Assembly: GCF_014202995.1 (NCBI RefSeq)
Contig: NZ_JACHIA010000014.1
Coordinates: 97,837 to 161,836, forward strand
DNA: 64,000 bases
Reading direction: 5' to 3'
Origin: Longimicrobium terrae
GTDB lineage: Bacteria; Gemmatimonadota; Gemmatimonadetes; Longimicrobiales; Longimicrobiaceae
In this document: positions 18,820 to 26,607 of the stretch, one piece after another
Layout: every line of letters begins with the position of its first letter
Position numbering within the stretch: the stretch's first letter is position 1
Made by a program: the position numbers and the translations under genes
Notes under the pieces: generated by a model
Seen by the model: the letters and a program-made list of their open reading frames with translations, nothing else
The model's database searches: none
Told to the model about the DNA's origin: nothing

Positions 18820-19821
18820 ATGACCGAAAAACGCCTGATCAACGCCGACGTCGTGGACGTCAACCAGCTCATGCCGCTCAAGTACCATTGGGCGTGGGAG
18901 CACTACCTGAACGGAAACCGCAACCACTGGCAGCCGCAGGAAGTGCCGATGGGGCGCGACGTTGCGACGTGGAAGGGCGGCGACCTGAGCCCCGCCGAAC
19001 GGCGGGTGATCCTGCGCAACCTGGGCTTCTTCTCGACGGCGGAAAGCCTGGTGGCCAACAACATCGTGCTTGCCATCTTCCGCCACGTCACCAACCCGGA
19101 ATGCCGGCAATACCTGCTGCGGCAGGCGTTTGAAGAAGCCATTCACACGCACTGCTTTCACTACATCGTCGAAAGCCTGGGGCTGGACGGGGAAGAAATC
19201 TTTACCATGCACCGCGAGGTGAACACAATCGCGGGCAAGGACGAGTTCGACATGGCGCTCACGGCGGAGCTCATGGACTCGGATTTCAACACGCAGACGG
19301 TGGAGGGCGCGCAGAAGTTCGTGGAGAACCTGGTGGGCTTCTACGTGATCATGGAGGGAATCTTCTTCTACTCCGGCTTCGCGATGATGCTTTCCTTTCA
19401 CCGCCAGAACCGGATGACGGGAATCGGCCAGCAGTTTCAGTACATTCTGCGCGACGAAAGCACGCACCTGAACTTTGGCATCGACCTCATCAACGGCATC
19501 GTGGCGGAAAATCCGCGGGTGTGGACGCCGGAACTGCGCGCACGTTTGTCCGCCAAGATCGAGCGCGCGGTGGAACTGGAGATCGCGTACGCGGAAGACT
19601 GCCTGCCGCACGGGATCCTGGGATTGAACGCCGGCCTGTTCCGCGACTACGTGCAGCACATTGCCGACCGGCGGCTGGAAAGGATCGGCCTGCCCGTACG
19701 CTACGGCTCGCCCAACCCGTTTCCGTGGATGAGCGAGGCCATCGACCTCAAAAAGGAAAAGAACTTCTTTGAGACGACCGTGACGGAATACCAGTCGTCC
19801 GCCGCGCTTTCCTGGGATTGA
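18820..19821 (+). CDS. nrdB: Ribonucleotide reductase small (beta) subunit, class Ic-like (Phe at the radical-Tyr position)
   Basis: A 333-residue R2 protein. Metal ligands are Glu75 ([12 protein letters not shown]), Glu106 and His109 ([12 protein letters not shown]), Glu179 ([10 protein letters not shown]), Glu213 and His216 ([10 protein letters not shown]). The residue four after His109, which is the radical Tyr122 in E. coli, is Phe113. These spacings equal those of the Chlamydia trachomatis enzyme (Glu89, Glu120, His123, Phe127, Glu193, Glu227, His230), which stores its oxidising equivalent in a Mn/Fe centre. It partners the NrdA encoded just upstream. Cofactor identity is inferred from these residues only. 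Confidence 0.93.
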   Translation: MTEKRLINADVVDVNQLMPLKYHWAWEHYLNGNRNHWQPQEVPMGRDVATWKGGDLSPAERRVILRNLGFFSTAESLVANNIVLAIFRHVTNPECRQYLLRQAFEEAIHTHCFHYIVESLGLDGEEIFTMHREVNTIAGKDEFDMALTAELMDSDFNTQTVEGAQKFVENLVGFYVIMEGIFFYSGFAMMLSFHRQNRMTGIGQQFQYILRDESTHLNFGIDLINGIVAENPRVWTPELRARLSAKIERAVELEIAYAEDCLPHGILGLNAGLFRDYVQHIADRRLERIGLPVRYGSPNPFPWMSEAIDLKKEKNFFETTVTEYQSSAALSWD

Positions 19822-19830
19822 TGAACGAAA

Positions 19831-19864
19831 GCGGGTGGATGGCGCGCGATCGCCATCCACCCGC
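19831..19864. terminator. Hairpin terminator shared by converging genes
   Basis: A 14-pair perfect stem (GCGGGTGGATGGCG with its complement, loop CGCGAT) lies 10 bases after nrdB and 24 bases beyond the stop of the minus-strand peptide gene. It can stop both transcripts. Confidence 0.75.
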
Positions 19865-19887
19865 CGCACCGCGACCGCCGGGGCGGA

Positions 19888-20166
19888 TCAGCAGCCGGTG
19901 ACGCCGGGGCACGTGGGATCGGTGAGGGTGGGCAGGTCCAGGATGCCGCAGACGCTCGGGTCCGTGTCCTCCACCGGCTCGCACGGGCACGACGCCTCGC
20001 CCCAGTACGACATGGGGTAATCCACACACTCCGTACGGTACAGCGCGACGGTGTGATAGCAGGTGTAACCGCTGTTGCCGCGCACCGTTCCGCGCTGCTC
20101 CGCCAGTTCCGCGGTGGTGAACGACGAAACCTCGAGCTCGGCGATGTCCAGGCGAATCTTCTTCAT
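19888..20166 (-). CDS. Cys-rich precursor-like peptide, copy 1 of a pair
   Basis: A 92-residue protein with the leader MKKIRLDIAELEVSSFTTAE, an EQRGTVRGNSGYTCY junction and a core holding 7 Cys that ends DPTCPGVTGC. The leader matches the L.L..L.V.SF.T pattern of pinensin-type lanthipeptide precursors and related natural-product precursors. It is about 60% identical to the product of 20796-21083, with all 7 Cys conserved and variable residues between them. A GGAGG ribosome binding site precedes the ATG, and about 80 bases upstream are also duplicated. No modification enzyme or exporter lies beside it. Disulfide-stabilised secretion is an alternative to thioether modification. Confidence 0.8.
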   Translation of the reverse strand: MKKIRLDIAELEVSSFTTAELAEQRGTVRGNSGYTCYHTVALYRTECVDYPMSYWGEASCPCEPVEDTDPSVCGILDLPTLTDPTCPGVTGC

Positions 20167-20245
20167 GGCTCCTCCGTGAGTGGGGCGATGGATGAACGCA
20201 AACTACCCGGTACCGTCCGCAAAGGACGCTTCCGCGCATTCGTGA
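20167..20245. repeat. Duplicated upstream region of the precursor-peptide genes, copy 1
   Basis: This segment matches 21084-21165 closely (shared words GTGAGTGGG, CGATGGATGAA, ACCGTC, AAAGGA). Both copies stand directly before a peptide gene, so they probably carry the promoter and ribosome binding site that were duplicated with the gene. Confidence 0.6.
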
Positions 20246-20289
20246 GGACCGCGCGGCTGATCATTTCCGATCCTGAACCCGATCTGCAC

Positions 20290-20745
20290 ATGCCCATGCT
20301 TCCCGCCGAAACGCGGATGGTGTTTTCCGTGTTTCCCAGTCACACCAACCACTACCACACGCTGTTCGGCGGTACCGCAATGGCGTGGATGGACCAGGCC
20401 GCGTTCATCTGTGGCACGCGCTGGTGCCGCACCAAGGTGGTGACGGTGCACTCCAGCGAAATCAGCTTCAAGCAGCCCGTTCCCGAAGGCTCCATCGCCG
20501 AGGTGGTGGCATGGATCAGCGCCACGGGCCGCACCTCCATGACGATTCCCGTGGAGATGTACGTGGAGCTCATGGACCGCGACGAGCGCATCCTGGCCTG
20601 CCGCGGCGAGTTCGTCCTGGTCGCCATGGGCGCGGACGGCCGCCCCACGGCGGTCCCTGCCCGCGATCCCGATCCGCGGGAGGAATTACCTCCGGCAGAG
20701 TGCCGTACGCAGCGACTGCACGAAGTCGTTGATGACGGGATCTGA
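20290..20745 (+). CDS. Acyl-CoA thioesterase (hotdog fold)
   Basis: A 151-residue hotdog-fold protein. The family signature is HYHTLFGGTAMAWMDQAAFI, with the FGG turn and the MD pair on the central helix, as in YciA/BACH-type enzymes, followed by VVTVHSSEISFKQPVPEGSI. It hydrolyses acyl-CoA thioesters. The frame stays open further upstream (ATG at 20188), but that part is the duplicated promoter region of the divergent peptide gene, so the start is placed at 20290 next to the conserved domain. No good ribosome binding site was seen for either. Confidence 0.82.
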   Translation: MPMLPAETRMVFSVFPSHTNHYHTLFGGTAMAWMDQAAFICGTRWCRTKVVTVHSSEISFKQPVPEGSIAEVVAWISATGRTSMTIPVEMYVELMDRDERILACRGEFVLVAMGADGRPTAVPARDPDPREELPPAECRTQRLHEVVDDGI

Positions 20746-20750
20746 ATGAC

Positions 20751-20783
20751 AGAAGCACGCCTCCGCATCGGTGGCGTGCTTCT
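20751..20783. terminator. Hairpin terminator between thioesterase and peptide gene
   Basis: AGAAGCACGCC pairs with GGCGTGCTTCT over 11 bases. It lies just after the thioesterase stop and just beyond the converging peptide gene stop. Confidence 0.65.
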
Positions 20784-20795
20784 GCATTCGGCGGA

Positions 20796-21083
20796 TCAGC
20801 AGCCGGTCACGCCGGGGCACGTGGGGTCCACGATCGTGGGATTGGGCTGCAGAATGGGCGGGCAGTCGCGCGGGTCATCGGTGTAGCGCACCATGGGACA
20901 CGTGCACGTCTGCTCGCCCCAGTACGAGACGGGGTAGTAGGCGCACTGCGTACGGATGACGGCGACGGTGGCGTAGCAGGTGTAGCCGCTGTTTCCGCGC
21001 ACCGTTCCGCGCTGCTCGTTGAACTCCGCGGTCGTGAACGACGAAACCTCGAGTTCGGCGACGTCCAGGCGAATCTTCTTCAT
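20796..21083 (-). CDS. Cys-rich precursor-like peptide, copy 2 of a pair
   Basis: A 95-residue protein with the leader MKKIRLDVAELEVSSFTTAE and the same RGTVRGNSGYTCY junction and DPTCPGVTGC end as copy 1. The core between them has diverged, while its Cys positions and the SYWGE motif are kept. Conserved leader, hypervariable core and retained Cys are the usual picture of a ribosomally made, post-translationally modified peptide family. The ribosome binding site is GGAGGAG. The intervening thioesterase is unlikely to be involved, being on the other strand with no known link. Confidence 0.8.
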   Translation of the reverse strand: MKKIRLDVAELEVSSFTTAEFNEQRGTVRGNSGYTCYATVAVIRTQCAYYPVSYWGEQTCTCPMVRYTDDPRDCPPILQPNPTIVDPTCPGVTGC

Positions 21084-21165
21084 GGCTCCTCCAGCGTGAG
21101 TGGGTCGATGGATGAATCCAATCTAGCTGGAACCGTCGGAAAAGGATACTCTCGCGTACTGTGCG
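21084..21165. repeat. Duplicated upstream region of the precursor-peptide genes, copy 2
   Basis: The counterpart of 20167-20245. The rest of the gap up to 21382 holds no gene; two short palindromic words around 21240-21290 are the only structure seen. Confidence 0.6.
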
Positions 21166-21382
21166 CGTCCGCGAAGGATGCTCTCTCGTGGCCGCTACCG
21201 CGCGATCTGCCTGACGCGAGTACGCCCTCGGCCGCGGTGGCGTGCTTCCGCGGATCAGAACTGTTGATGATGGATGATGGTCGTTCGACCAATCGCCCAC
21301 GCGGCACCCGATGGTCCACCGCGCGGCTGATCGCGATCACCTCATTCGCTGAACACCTTTCACCGTCATCCGATGATGACCA

Positions 21383-21688
21383 TCAGCCGCCGCTGACGGC
21401 GGCGATGATGGTGATGGTGGCCGCGGCGGGAAGCGGCGTCCGCAATCCATCCAGAAAGCGGATGTTCTCGCCATCCACAAACACGTTCACGTGCCGCCGC
21501 ACATCGCCCGGTTCGTCCAGCACGCGCTCCACCACGCCGGGGTGGAGCGCGTGCAGGGTGTGCAGCGCATCGCCCACCGTCGTGCCCGCATCCTCGCACG
21601 CCACCGTGGCGAGCCCGCCCGCGTACGGCCGCAGCGCGCCGGGAAGCTCGAACGTGATTGCGCCCGCCTGGACCGCCGCCGTGCTCAT
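21383..21688 (-). CDS. MoaD/ThiS-family ubiquitin-like sulfur carrier
   Basis: A 101-residue beta-grasp protein ending in the required Gly-Gly (IIAAVSGG). The pattern ITFELPGALRPYAGG, TTVGDALHTLHALHPGV, NVFVDGENIRFLDG and LPAAATITII follows MoaD. The C-terminal Gly would be thiocarboxylated to donate sulfur. Its start overlaps the stop of the beta-propeller gene (ATGA), so the two are coupled. No MoaE, MoeB or ThiF gene is beside it; moaC lies 35 kb away. It may serve molybdopterin synthesis or another sulfur-transfer or conjugation reaction tied to its neighbour. Confidence 0.85.
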   Translation of the reverse strand: MSTAAVQAGAITFELPGALRPYAGGLATVACEDAGTTVGDALHTLHALHPGVVERVLDEPGDVRRHVNVFVDGENIRFLDGLRTPLPAAATITIIAAVSGG

Positions 21689-22809
21689 ACGCCCACCACG
21701 GCGGCGCGCACGCACACAATGGGCGGCAGCACACCGCTGAGTTCCCGCCACGAGTCGCCGTCATCCGCCGAGCCGAACAGCCGCCCGCTGCGCGTCCCGA
21801 AGTAGATGCCCGCGGGCGCGCCGCCGTCCGACGTCATGGAATCGCGCAGCACCGTCTCGTACGCGTTTTCCTGCGGGAGCCCCTCCGTCAGCGGCTGCCA
21901 CGAGGCGCCCGCGTCACGCGTGCGGTAGACGCGCATCCTGGCCTCAGGCACGCAGCGGAACTCGTCGGATTCCAGCGGGATGATGTAGACGGTGTCGGGA
22001 TCGGCCGGGTGCATCTGCATGGCGAAGCCGAAGTCCGATGGAACGCCGTTGGCGATGTCCGTCCAGCTGTCGCCCCAGTCGTCGCTTCGGTACAGCCCCC
22101 AGTGGTTCTGCAGAAACAGCCGCTCCGGCCGCGACGGGTGGTTGACGACCTTGTGCACGCACTGCCCGAATTCCGGATACTGGTCCGGCTGAAAGACGCA
22201 GCGCACGCCCGCGTTGCGCGGCGTCCAGCTTTTTCCGCCATCGTCCGTGCGGTAAAAGCCGGCGGTGGAGATGGCCACGCCCATCCGCGCCGAATCCGCC
22301 GGATCCGTGACGATGGTGTGCAGGCACAGCCCGCCGCCACCCGGCTGCCAGCGCGGCCGGTGCTCGTGGTTCAGCAGCCCCTCCACGGGCGCCCAGGTTT
22401 CGCCTGCGTCGCGCGAGGTGAAGAGCGCGGCGGGCTCCACGCCGGCGTACATCACCTCCGGCTCCGCGGCCGGCCCGGGATGCAGCTGCCAGATGTTGTT
22501 GAGCGCCAGCCCCGAATCCTCGGGAAAGCGGACGTTCTTGCGGTCCGGCGCGGACCACGTGGCGCCGAAGTCGTCGCTGGCGCGCACCACGCTCCCCCAG
22601 TGAAAACTCTGCGTCCCCGCCAGAATGCGCCGCCGCCCGCCGCGCTGGTCGAACGCGAGCGAGTACACAGTCTCGCCGCGAAAGTACGGGCCGTACGTCC
22701 GCCACTCCCGCCGCTCGCGGTCGGACGTGAGCACGAACGCGCCCTTCATCGTCCCCGCGAGCACGATCACGTCGCCGTCCAATACGGTGGGAGCTTCGTC
22801 CTGGGCCAT
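21685..22809 (-). CDS. BNR/sialidase-like beta-propeller protein
   Basis: A 374-residue protein made of repeated BNR (Asp-box) blades: SDDFGATWSAP, SRDAGETWAPV, TDDGGKSWTPR, SDDWGDSWTD, TRDAGASWQPL and SADDGDSWREL. There is no signal peptide, so it is probably cytoplasmic, and no sialidase arginine triad can be claimed. The same kind of propeller occurs in photosystem assembly factors and exo-alpha-sialidases. Its gene is followed with a 4-base overlap by the MoaD-like carrier, which suggests a shared task. The ATG at 22809 is used, since upstream in-frame sequence looks non-coding. Confidence 0.8.
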   Translation of the reverse strand: MAQDEAPTVLDGDVIVLAGTMKGAFVLTSDRERREWRTYGPYFRGETVYSLAFDQRGGRRRILAGTQSFHWGSVVRASDDFGATWSAPDRKNVRFPEDSGLALNNIWQLHPGPAAEPEVMYAGVEPAALFTSRDAGETWAPVEGLLNHEHRPRWQPGGGGLCLHTIVTDPADSARMGVAISTAGFYRTDDGGKSWTPRNAGVRCVFQPDQYPEFGQCVHKVVNHPSRPERLFLQNHWGLYRSDDWGDSWTDIANGVPSDFGFAMQMHPADPDTVYIIPLESDEFRCVPEARMRVYRTRDAGASWQPLTEGLPQENAYETVLRDSMTSDGGAPAGIYFGTRSGRLFGSADDGDSWRELSGVLPPIVCVRAAVVGV

Positions 22810-23004
22810 CGGGGTCTCCGTTTTGGGGGCGGCGGAACGAGCGTGGAGCGCGCAGTCTAATCGTCCGCGCCGCGTTCGCCAAGCACTTTGTTGAGCGCCA
22901 CTCACCTCCCGCCACACGCGAGCAAAACGCTCACTCCGCGGCTCAGCACGGGGATGACCCACGGTTTGCCTTGCGGCTCACCGTCGCCTCTCGAACGCAC
23001 TCTC

Positions 23005-25461
23005 CTATGACGTGATGGCCGCGGCGGACGGAGCGGTGCTGGCGGGGACGGGGCGTGAGTCGAGGACGGTGTGCATGCTCGCGGTGGATGGCGCAAAGAG
23101 AGAAAGCTGGTCCGCCGCCGCGAACACTTCCGCGAAGTCGGCCGCCGTCAGCGCGCGGGCGAGGCGCACGGCAAAGGTGTCGCGCAGCAGGCGGGAATAG
23201 TGGTCTACGTCGTAGTCGCGCGGGTCCGAGACGCCGCCCGTGTCGTCATCCGTGGACGCGACCACGCCCGCGCCGCCACCCTGCGTGCGGTACACGCGCA
23301 CCCGCTCGCCCACGCGCCAGCGGGTGCGCCCGCTGGCGAGCAGCGCCTCGTACGCCAGTTCGCGCCGCGTCTCGCGGGTTTCCGCGTACCGCTCAGGCGA
23401 CTTGGTGAGCCGCACGCGCGACGATACATCGTACGTCGACAGTTCGCGCGTGCGCAGGGCGCGCAGCGTGGCCAGGTACTCGCCCCGCAACCCGGTGATG
23501 TCGCCCGCGAACAGGAGCGGGAGGGCGCGCCGCAGAAACGCCTCGCCATACGGCTCCGACCGGCTGGAGCGAAAGGCGACGCCGCGCAGCAGCAGCGTGC
23601 CGTCGTAGCCCAGGAGCGCGTAGTTCTTGGGCTCGTGCGAAAGCATCGCCGCGTACCGGCCGTCGAACTCCAGTTGCACCAGTGGCGGCAGAAGGGCGTC
23701 CACCTCCGCCACCACGCGCCGCTCGTCCGCCTCCGTCCAGCCCTCCGGAACGGCGAAGTACACACCGTCCGTGTCCGCTTCCAGCAGGGTTACGCCCCGC
23801 GCAGCCAGTTCGCGGCACATGAAGTTGAGTGTCTCGCGCCCGCGGCGGGTGACTTCGTTGGCGGCGTGCACGTCCGCAAAGCGCGTAAGCCCGCCGCCCG
23901 CCGCCAGATAGCCGTACGCGGAGTTGACCAGCAGCTTCATGGCCGCGGACATGGCCTCGTGCGTGTGGCGCTCGGCGGAGCCGGGGGGCGCGGCGCGGCC
24001 GCTCGCCTTTGCCGCCAGCCGCTGCTCCACCAGGCGGTCCACCAGCGCCACCAGCGCGCCCAGGTGGTCCGGCGCCGGCCCGATGCGATAGGCGCGCATG
24101 AGCGACGGGTACAGGCTGGCGACGTCGGCCTTCACCACGCGGCGGGCCACGCCTGTCGCAAAAAGGTGCAGGGCGGCGCCGCTGTGCGGGGTGCCGTCCC
24201 AGGGCGCGTGCGCGGGAAGCGCCGCCCCCGCGCGCAGATACGCGCGCACGAGCAGCGGGTCGATGACGCCCGTGGCGGGGCCGGCGTCCGCCAGCCGCTC
24301 GTACCGGCGCGGCGCCATGCGGGCCAGCGCGAACGCGGCGCCGCCCAGCACGCGCGAGATGGCGGCGACCTCCTCTACGTCGTCCGTGGCGTAGCGGCGG
24401 ATGCGCTCGGGGTCGGTGCGGTAGATGGTATGGATCTGCGCGCCGGGCACGTATTCGCGGTCCGGCGCCGCGACACCCAAGTGCCGGGCGACGGCCTTGA
24501 GCCCGTGCCCCGGCAGCTCGCGCGCGGAGAAATCGTAGCGCATCACCGCGTCCATCGTGTCGATCAGCTCGCGGCCGGGCGCCACGAAGCGCACGCGGCG
24601 GCTGGGATCGTCGCCGCGCGCGGTGCCGCGCCGGGCCGCGCGCTCGCGCAGGCCCAGCTTCGCCAGCCGCCCCAGCGCGAGCGGCACGCCGAGTTTGCGC
24701 GCGCGCGTGGCCAGAAAGGGGAGGTCGAACCCGTGCAGGTTATGGTTCTCGATGACGTCCGGATCGGCCTCGCAAATCAGCGCCACCAGCCGGCGGATGA
24801 GGTCCGCCTCGGCCGCGTCGCCCTCGCCGTCCGCTTCCAGAACGTGCGGCGCGCCGGACGCATCCAGCACGGCCACCATGAAGATGCGGTTGCGCGTGGC
24901 GTCCAGCCCCGTCGTTTCCAGGTCGAACTGCAGGCGATGCAGTTGATCGAAGGCGAGGTCGCGAAAATACGTACGCCCGGTGGCCACCAGGTACTGCTCC
25001 TCGGGCGGAAGCGCGAAGGCGGAGCCGGGGCCAAGGTCGCGCAGATGGCGCAGTTGCTGGTTCAGGCGGCGGGAGGCGCCGTGCAGCACCGCGTTGGCCA
25101 GCGCCGCTCCATCCTCGGCGGAAACCAGGAAGCGGAGCGCGCCCGGGCCGTCCAGCTCGCGGAACCGGAACGGAGCGTCGCCGCCGTCGCGGGCAAGGCG
25201 GGAACCGAGATGGTGCAGATCATCCATCCGGTCCAGCAGAATCCACGGCCGATAGCGCTCATCCTCGCGGACGAGCGCGCCGGTGTCCGGAATCCGCCGC
25301 CAGACGATGGCGCGGCCGCTGGGCTCCGCCCACACGGAAACGATCCCCGGCGTGCGATCCCATCCCCACAGCCACTCGTCTTCGCGCGACACACGCGGCT
25401 CATCTCCCGCCATCGCCGAGCCAGGCGGGTGCATCGGCCCGTCGTGGGAGGGGAGAGTCAT
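23005..25461 (-). CDS. Family B DNA polymerase with 3'-5' exonuclease domain
   Basis: An 818-residue polymerase. The exonuclease motifs are Exo I FDLETTGLD (about residue 177), Exo II ENHNLHGFDLPFL and Exo III YATDDVEEV. Polymerase motifs are A (ADVASLYPSLMRAY, about residue 444), B (KLLVNSAYGYLA) and C (EADTDGVYF, about residue 557). All carboxylates needed for both activities are present. The arrangement resembles the short family B enzymes found in some Bacteroidota, Chlorobi and Acidobacteria more than E. coli Pol II. No replication or phage genes are nearby; a repair or lesion-bypass role is the likely inference. An alternative GTG start lies 11 codons upstream. Confidence 0.9.
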   Translation of the reverse strand: MTLPSHDGPMHPPGSAMAGDEPRVSREDEWLWGWDRTPGIVSVWAEPSGRAIVWRRIPDTGALVREDERYRPWILLDRMDDLHHLGSRLARDGGDAPFRFRELDGPGALRFLVSAEDGAALANAVLHGASRRLNQQLRHLRDLGPGSAFALPPEEQYLVATGRTYFRDLAFDQLHRLQFDLETTGLDATRNRIFMVAVLDASGAPHVLEADGEGDAAEADLIRRLVALICEADPDVIENHNLHGFDLPFLATRARKLGVPLALGRLAKLGLRERAARRGTARGDDPSRRVRFVAPGRELIDTMDAVMRYDFSARELPGHGLKAVARHLGVAAPDREYVPGAQIHTIYRTDPERIRRYATDDVEEVAAISRVLGGAAFALARMAPRRYERLADAGPATGVIDPLLVRAYLRAGAALPAHAPWDGTPHSGAALHLFATGVARRVVKADVASLYPSLMRAYRIGPAPDHLGALVALVDRLVEQRLAAKASGRAAPPGSAERHTHEAMSAAMKLLVNSAYGYLAAGGGLTRFADVHAANEVTRRGRETLNFMCRELAARGVTLLEADTDGVYFAVPEGWTEADERRVVAEVDALLPPLVQLEFDGRYAAMLSHEPKNYALLGYDGTLLLRGVAFRSSRSEPYGEAFLRRALPLLFAGDITGLRGEYLATLRALRTRELSTYDVSSRVRLTKSPERYAETRETRRELAYEALLASGRTRWRVGERVRVYRTQGGGAGVVASTDDDTGGVSDPRDYDVDHYSRLLRDTFAVRLARALTAADFAEVFAAADQLSLFAPSTASMHTVLDSRPVPASTAPSAAAITS

Positions 25462-25613
25462 CGCGCGGGGTGGGAAGGGGTATCGAGAGCGCACGGGGAA
25501 GGTGGCCTCTCCGCATCATTGTACGCGGACCGAATCTCTCCCGAAAGAATCACGGGCCGCCATCCGGCAGGACAGATTCCGCCAGCGCCGTTACCGCGGG
25601 TCCCGCGGTGCCG

Positions 25614-25642
25614 TTGCCCGATCGACAAAAACGGCGTAATAT
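25614..25642 (+). promoter_or_regulatory. Possible promoter of the 12-Cys peptide gene
   Basis: TTGCCC (25614) and TAATAT (25637) are separated by 17 bases in a locally AT-rich stretch, 87 bases before the peptide start codon. The -35 box matches the consensus only in part. Confidence 0.45.
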
Positions 25643-25728
25643 ATGCGTGTTTGCTGGGGCGAAATGATGGATCTACCCTGTCCGTTCTCGCGGTCGCGCG
25701 TGGCGGCAATCGACTCTTGGAGGATGCC

Positions 25729-26031
25729 ATGAAGAGCAAGCTTCGCCTGAACATCGACCAGCTTTCGGTGGAATCGTTCGCCATTCCCGGTGTGGATGAC
25801 GGTGCGGGAACGGTGCGCGCGCACATCGTGGTTCCGCCGGAGGAGCCGGCGAGCGACTACCAGGGGTACTGCGGCACCAACTACGTGTCGTGCAACGGCT
25901 CGTGCGCCAGCTGCGTGCAGACGTGCTGGAACACGTGCGCGGAAACGTGTGCGTCGTGCGTGTACACCTGCCAGCTCAGCTGTCACAGCGTCTGCCACGA
26001 ACCGGCTCCCACCAACAACTGCTACATCTAG
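25729..26031 (+). CDS. Cys-rich precursor-like peptide with 12 Cys in (S/T)-C repeats
   Basis: A 100-residue protein. Leader: MKSKLRLNIDQLSVESFAIP, then a GTVRAH junction. The core holds 12 Cys, most preceded by Ser or Thr and spaced two or three residues apart (CNGSCASCVQTCWNTC, then AETCASCVYTC). An AGGA ribosome binding site precedes the ATG, and a terminator follows the stop. The frame is open far upstream, but that is antisense to the polymerase gene and rejected. It faces a second peptide of the same type. Plausible fates are lanthionine or disulfide cross-linking, or metal binding. No processing enzyme is nearby. Confidence 0.82.
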   Translation: MKSKLRLNIDQLSVESFAIPGVDDGAGTVRAHIVVPPEEPASDYQGYCGTNYVSCNGSCASCVQTCWNTCAETCASCVYTCQLSCHSVCHEPAPTNNCYI

Positions 26032-26046
26032 GCGTCGAGCCATCAG

Positions 26047-26089
26047 GAAAGGGTCCTCGCACGTTGTCTTACGGGGACCCTTTCTGTTT
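26047..26089 (+). terminator. Rho-independent terminator
   Basis: GAAAGGGTCC-type arm (26047-26056) pairs with GGACCCTTTC (26075-26084) and is followed by TGTTT. It ends the 12-Cys peptide transcript 15 bases after its stop. Confidence 0.75.
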
Positions 26090-26136
26090 CGGCCATCAGC
26101 GGAAGGCGTCGAAAGCCCCAGATACGTCGCGCCGGA

Positions 26137-26442
26137 TCAGCAGATGTTCAGCCAGCAGGTTTCCGGCTGGGCGCAGGTGGCGTAGTCGCACGTTCCCTGG
26201 CAGGTGTTGCCGCCGCAGGTGTACGCACCGCTCCCGCCACAGCCGTTGCAGGTCTGCTCGCACGTGAACGCGCACGACAGACAGCTGGCGGGATAGCAGG
26301 TGTTAATGCAGGTTCCGTTGCAGCTCTCGTCGGCGTACGTGGTGCCATCGCGCCCTTCCACGGTGCCGCGCGCTCCGGTGGAAGCGTCGGTGGCGAACGA
26401 CTCCACGGTGAGCGACTCAAGCGTCAGCGACAGCTTCTTCAT
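26137..26442 (-). CDS. Cys-rich precursor-like peptide with 14 Cys
   Basis: A 101-residue protein with the leader MKKLSLTLESLTVESFATDA and a GARGTVEG junction. The core has 14 Cys, again mostly as Ser/Thr-Cys (CNGTCINTC, CLSCAFTCEQTCNGC, CQGTC) with Gly/Asn-rich spacers, ending CWLNIC. The leader agrees with the other peptides at the L.L..L.V.SF.T positions. It converges with the 12-Cys peptide gene; the two stops are 105 bases apart. A TTGACG box at 26521-26516 on the minus strand may belong to its promoter. Fate and function are unknown; a modified-peptide or metal-binding role is inferred from sequence alone. Confidence 0.82.
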   Translation of the reverse strand: MKKLSLTLESLTVESFATDASTGARGTVEGRDGTTYADESCNGTCINTCYPASCLSCAFTCEQTCNGCGGSGAYTCGGNTCQGTCDYATCAQPETCWLNIC

Positions 26443-26607
26443 CGTGCTTTCTCCGGAACGGAAGTTGGGCGGGATGGAATCAGAACGGGCATATGATGTC
26501 CGTTTCTGTGAGGTGCGTCAATCCTGGCCCGCCATCCACCGTACCGCCCGCAGCGCTGACGGAATCGCGGGACAGGCCCCCGCGCGAACGGAACAACGAC
26601 GGATCAC

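Noticed and set aside
23071..25728. Plus-strand frame running into the 12-Cys peptide
   Set aside because: Antisense to the DNA polymerase. The peptide has its own promoter-like boxes, ribosome binding site and leader at 25729.
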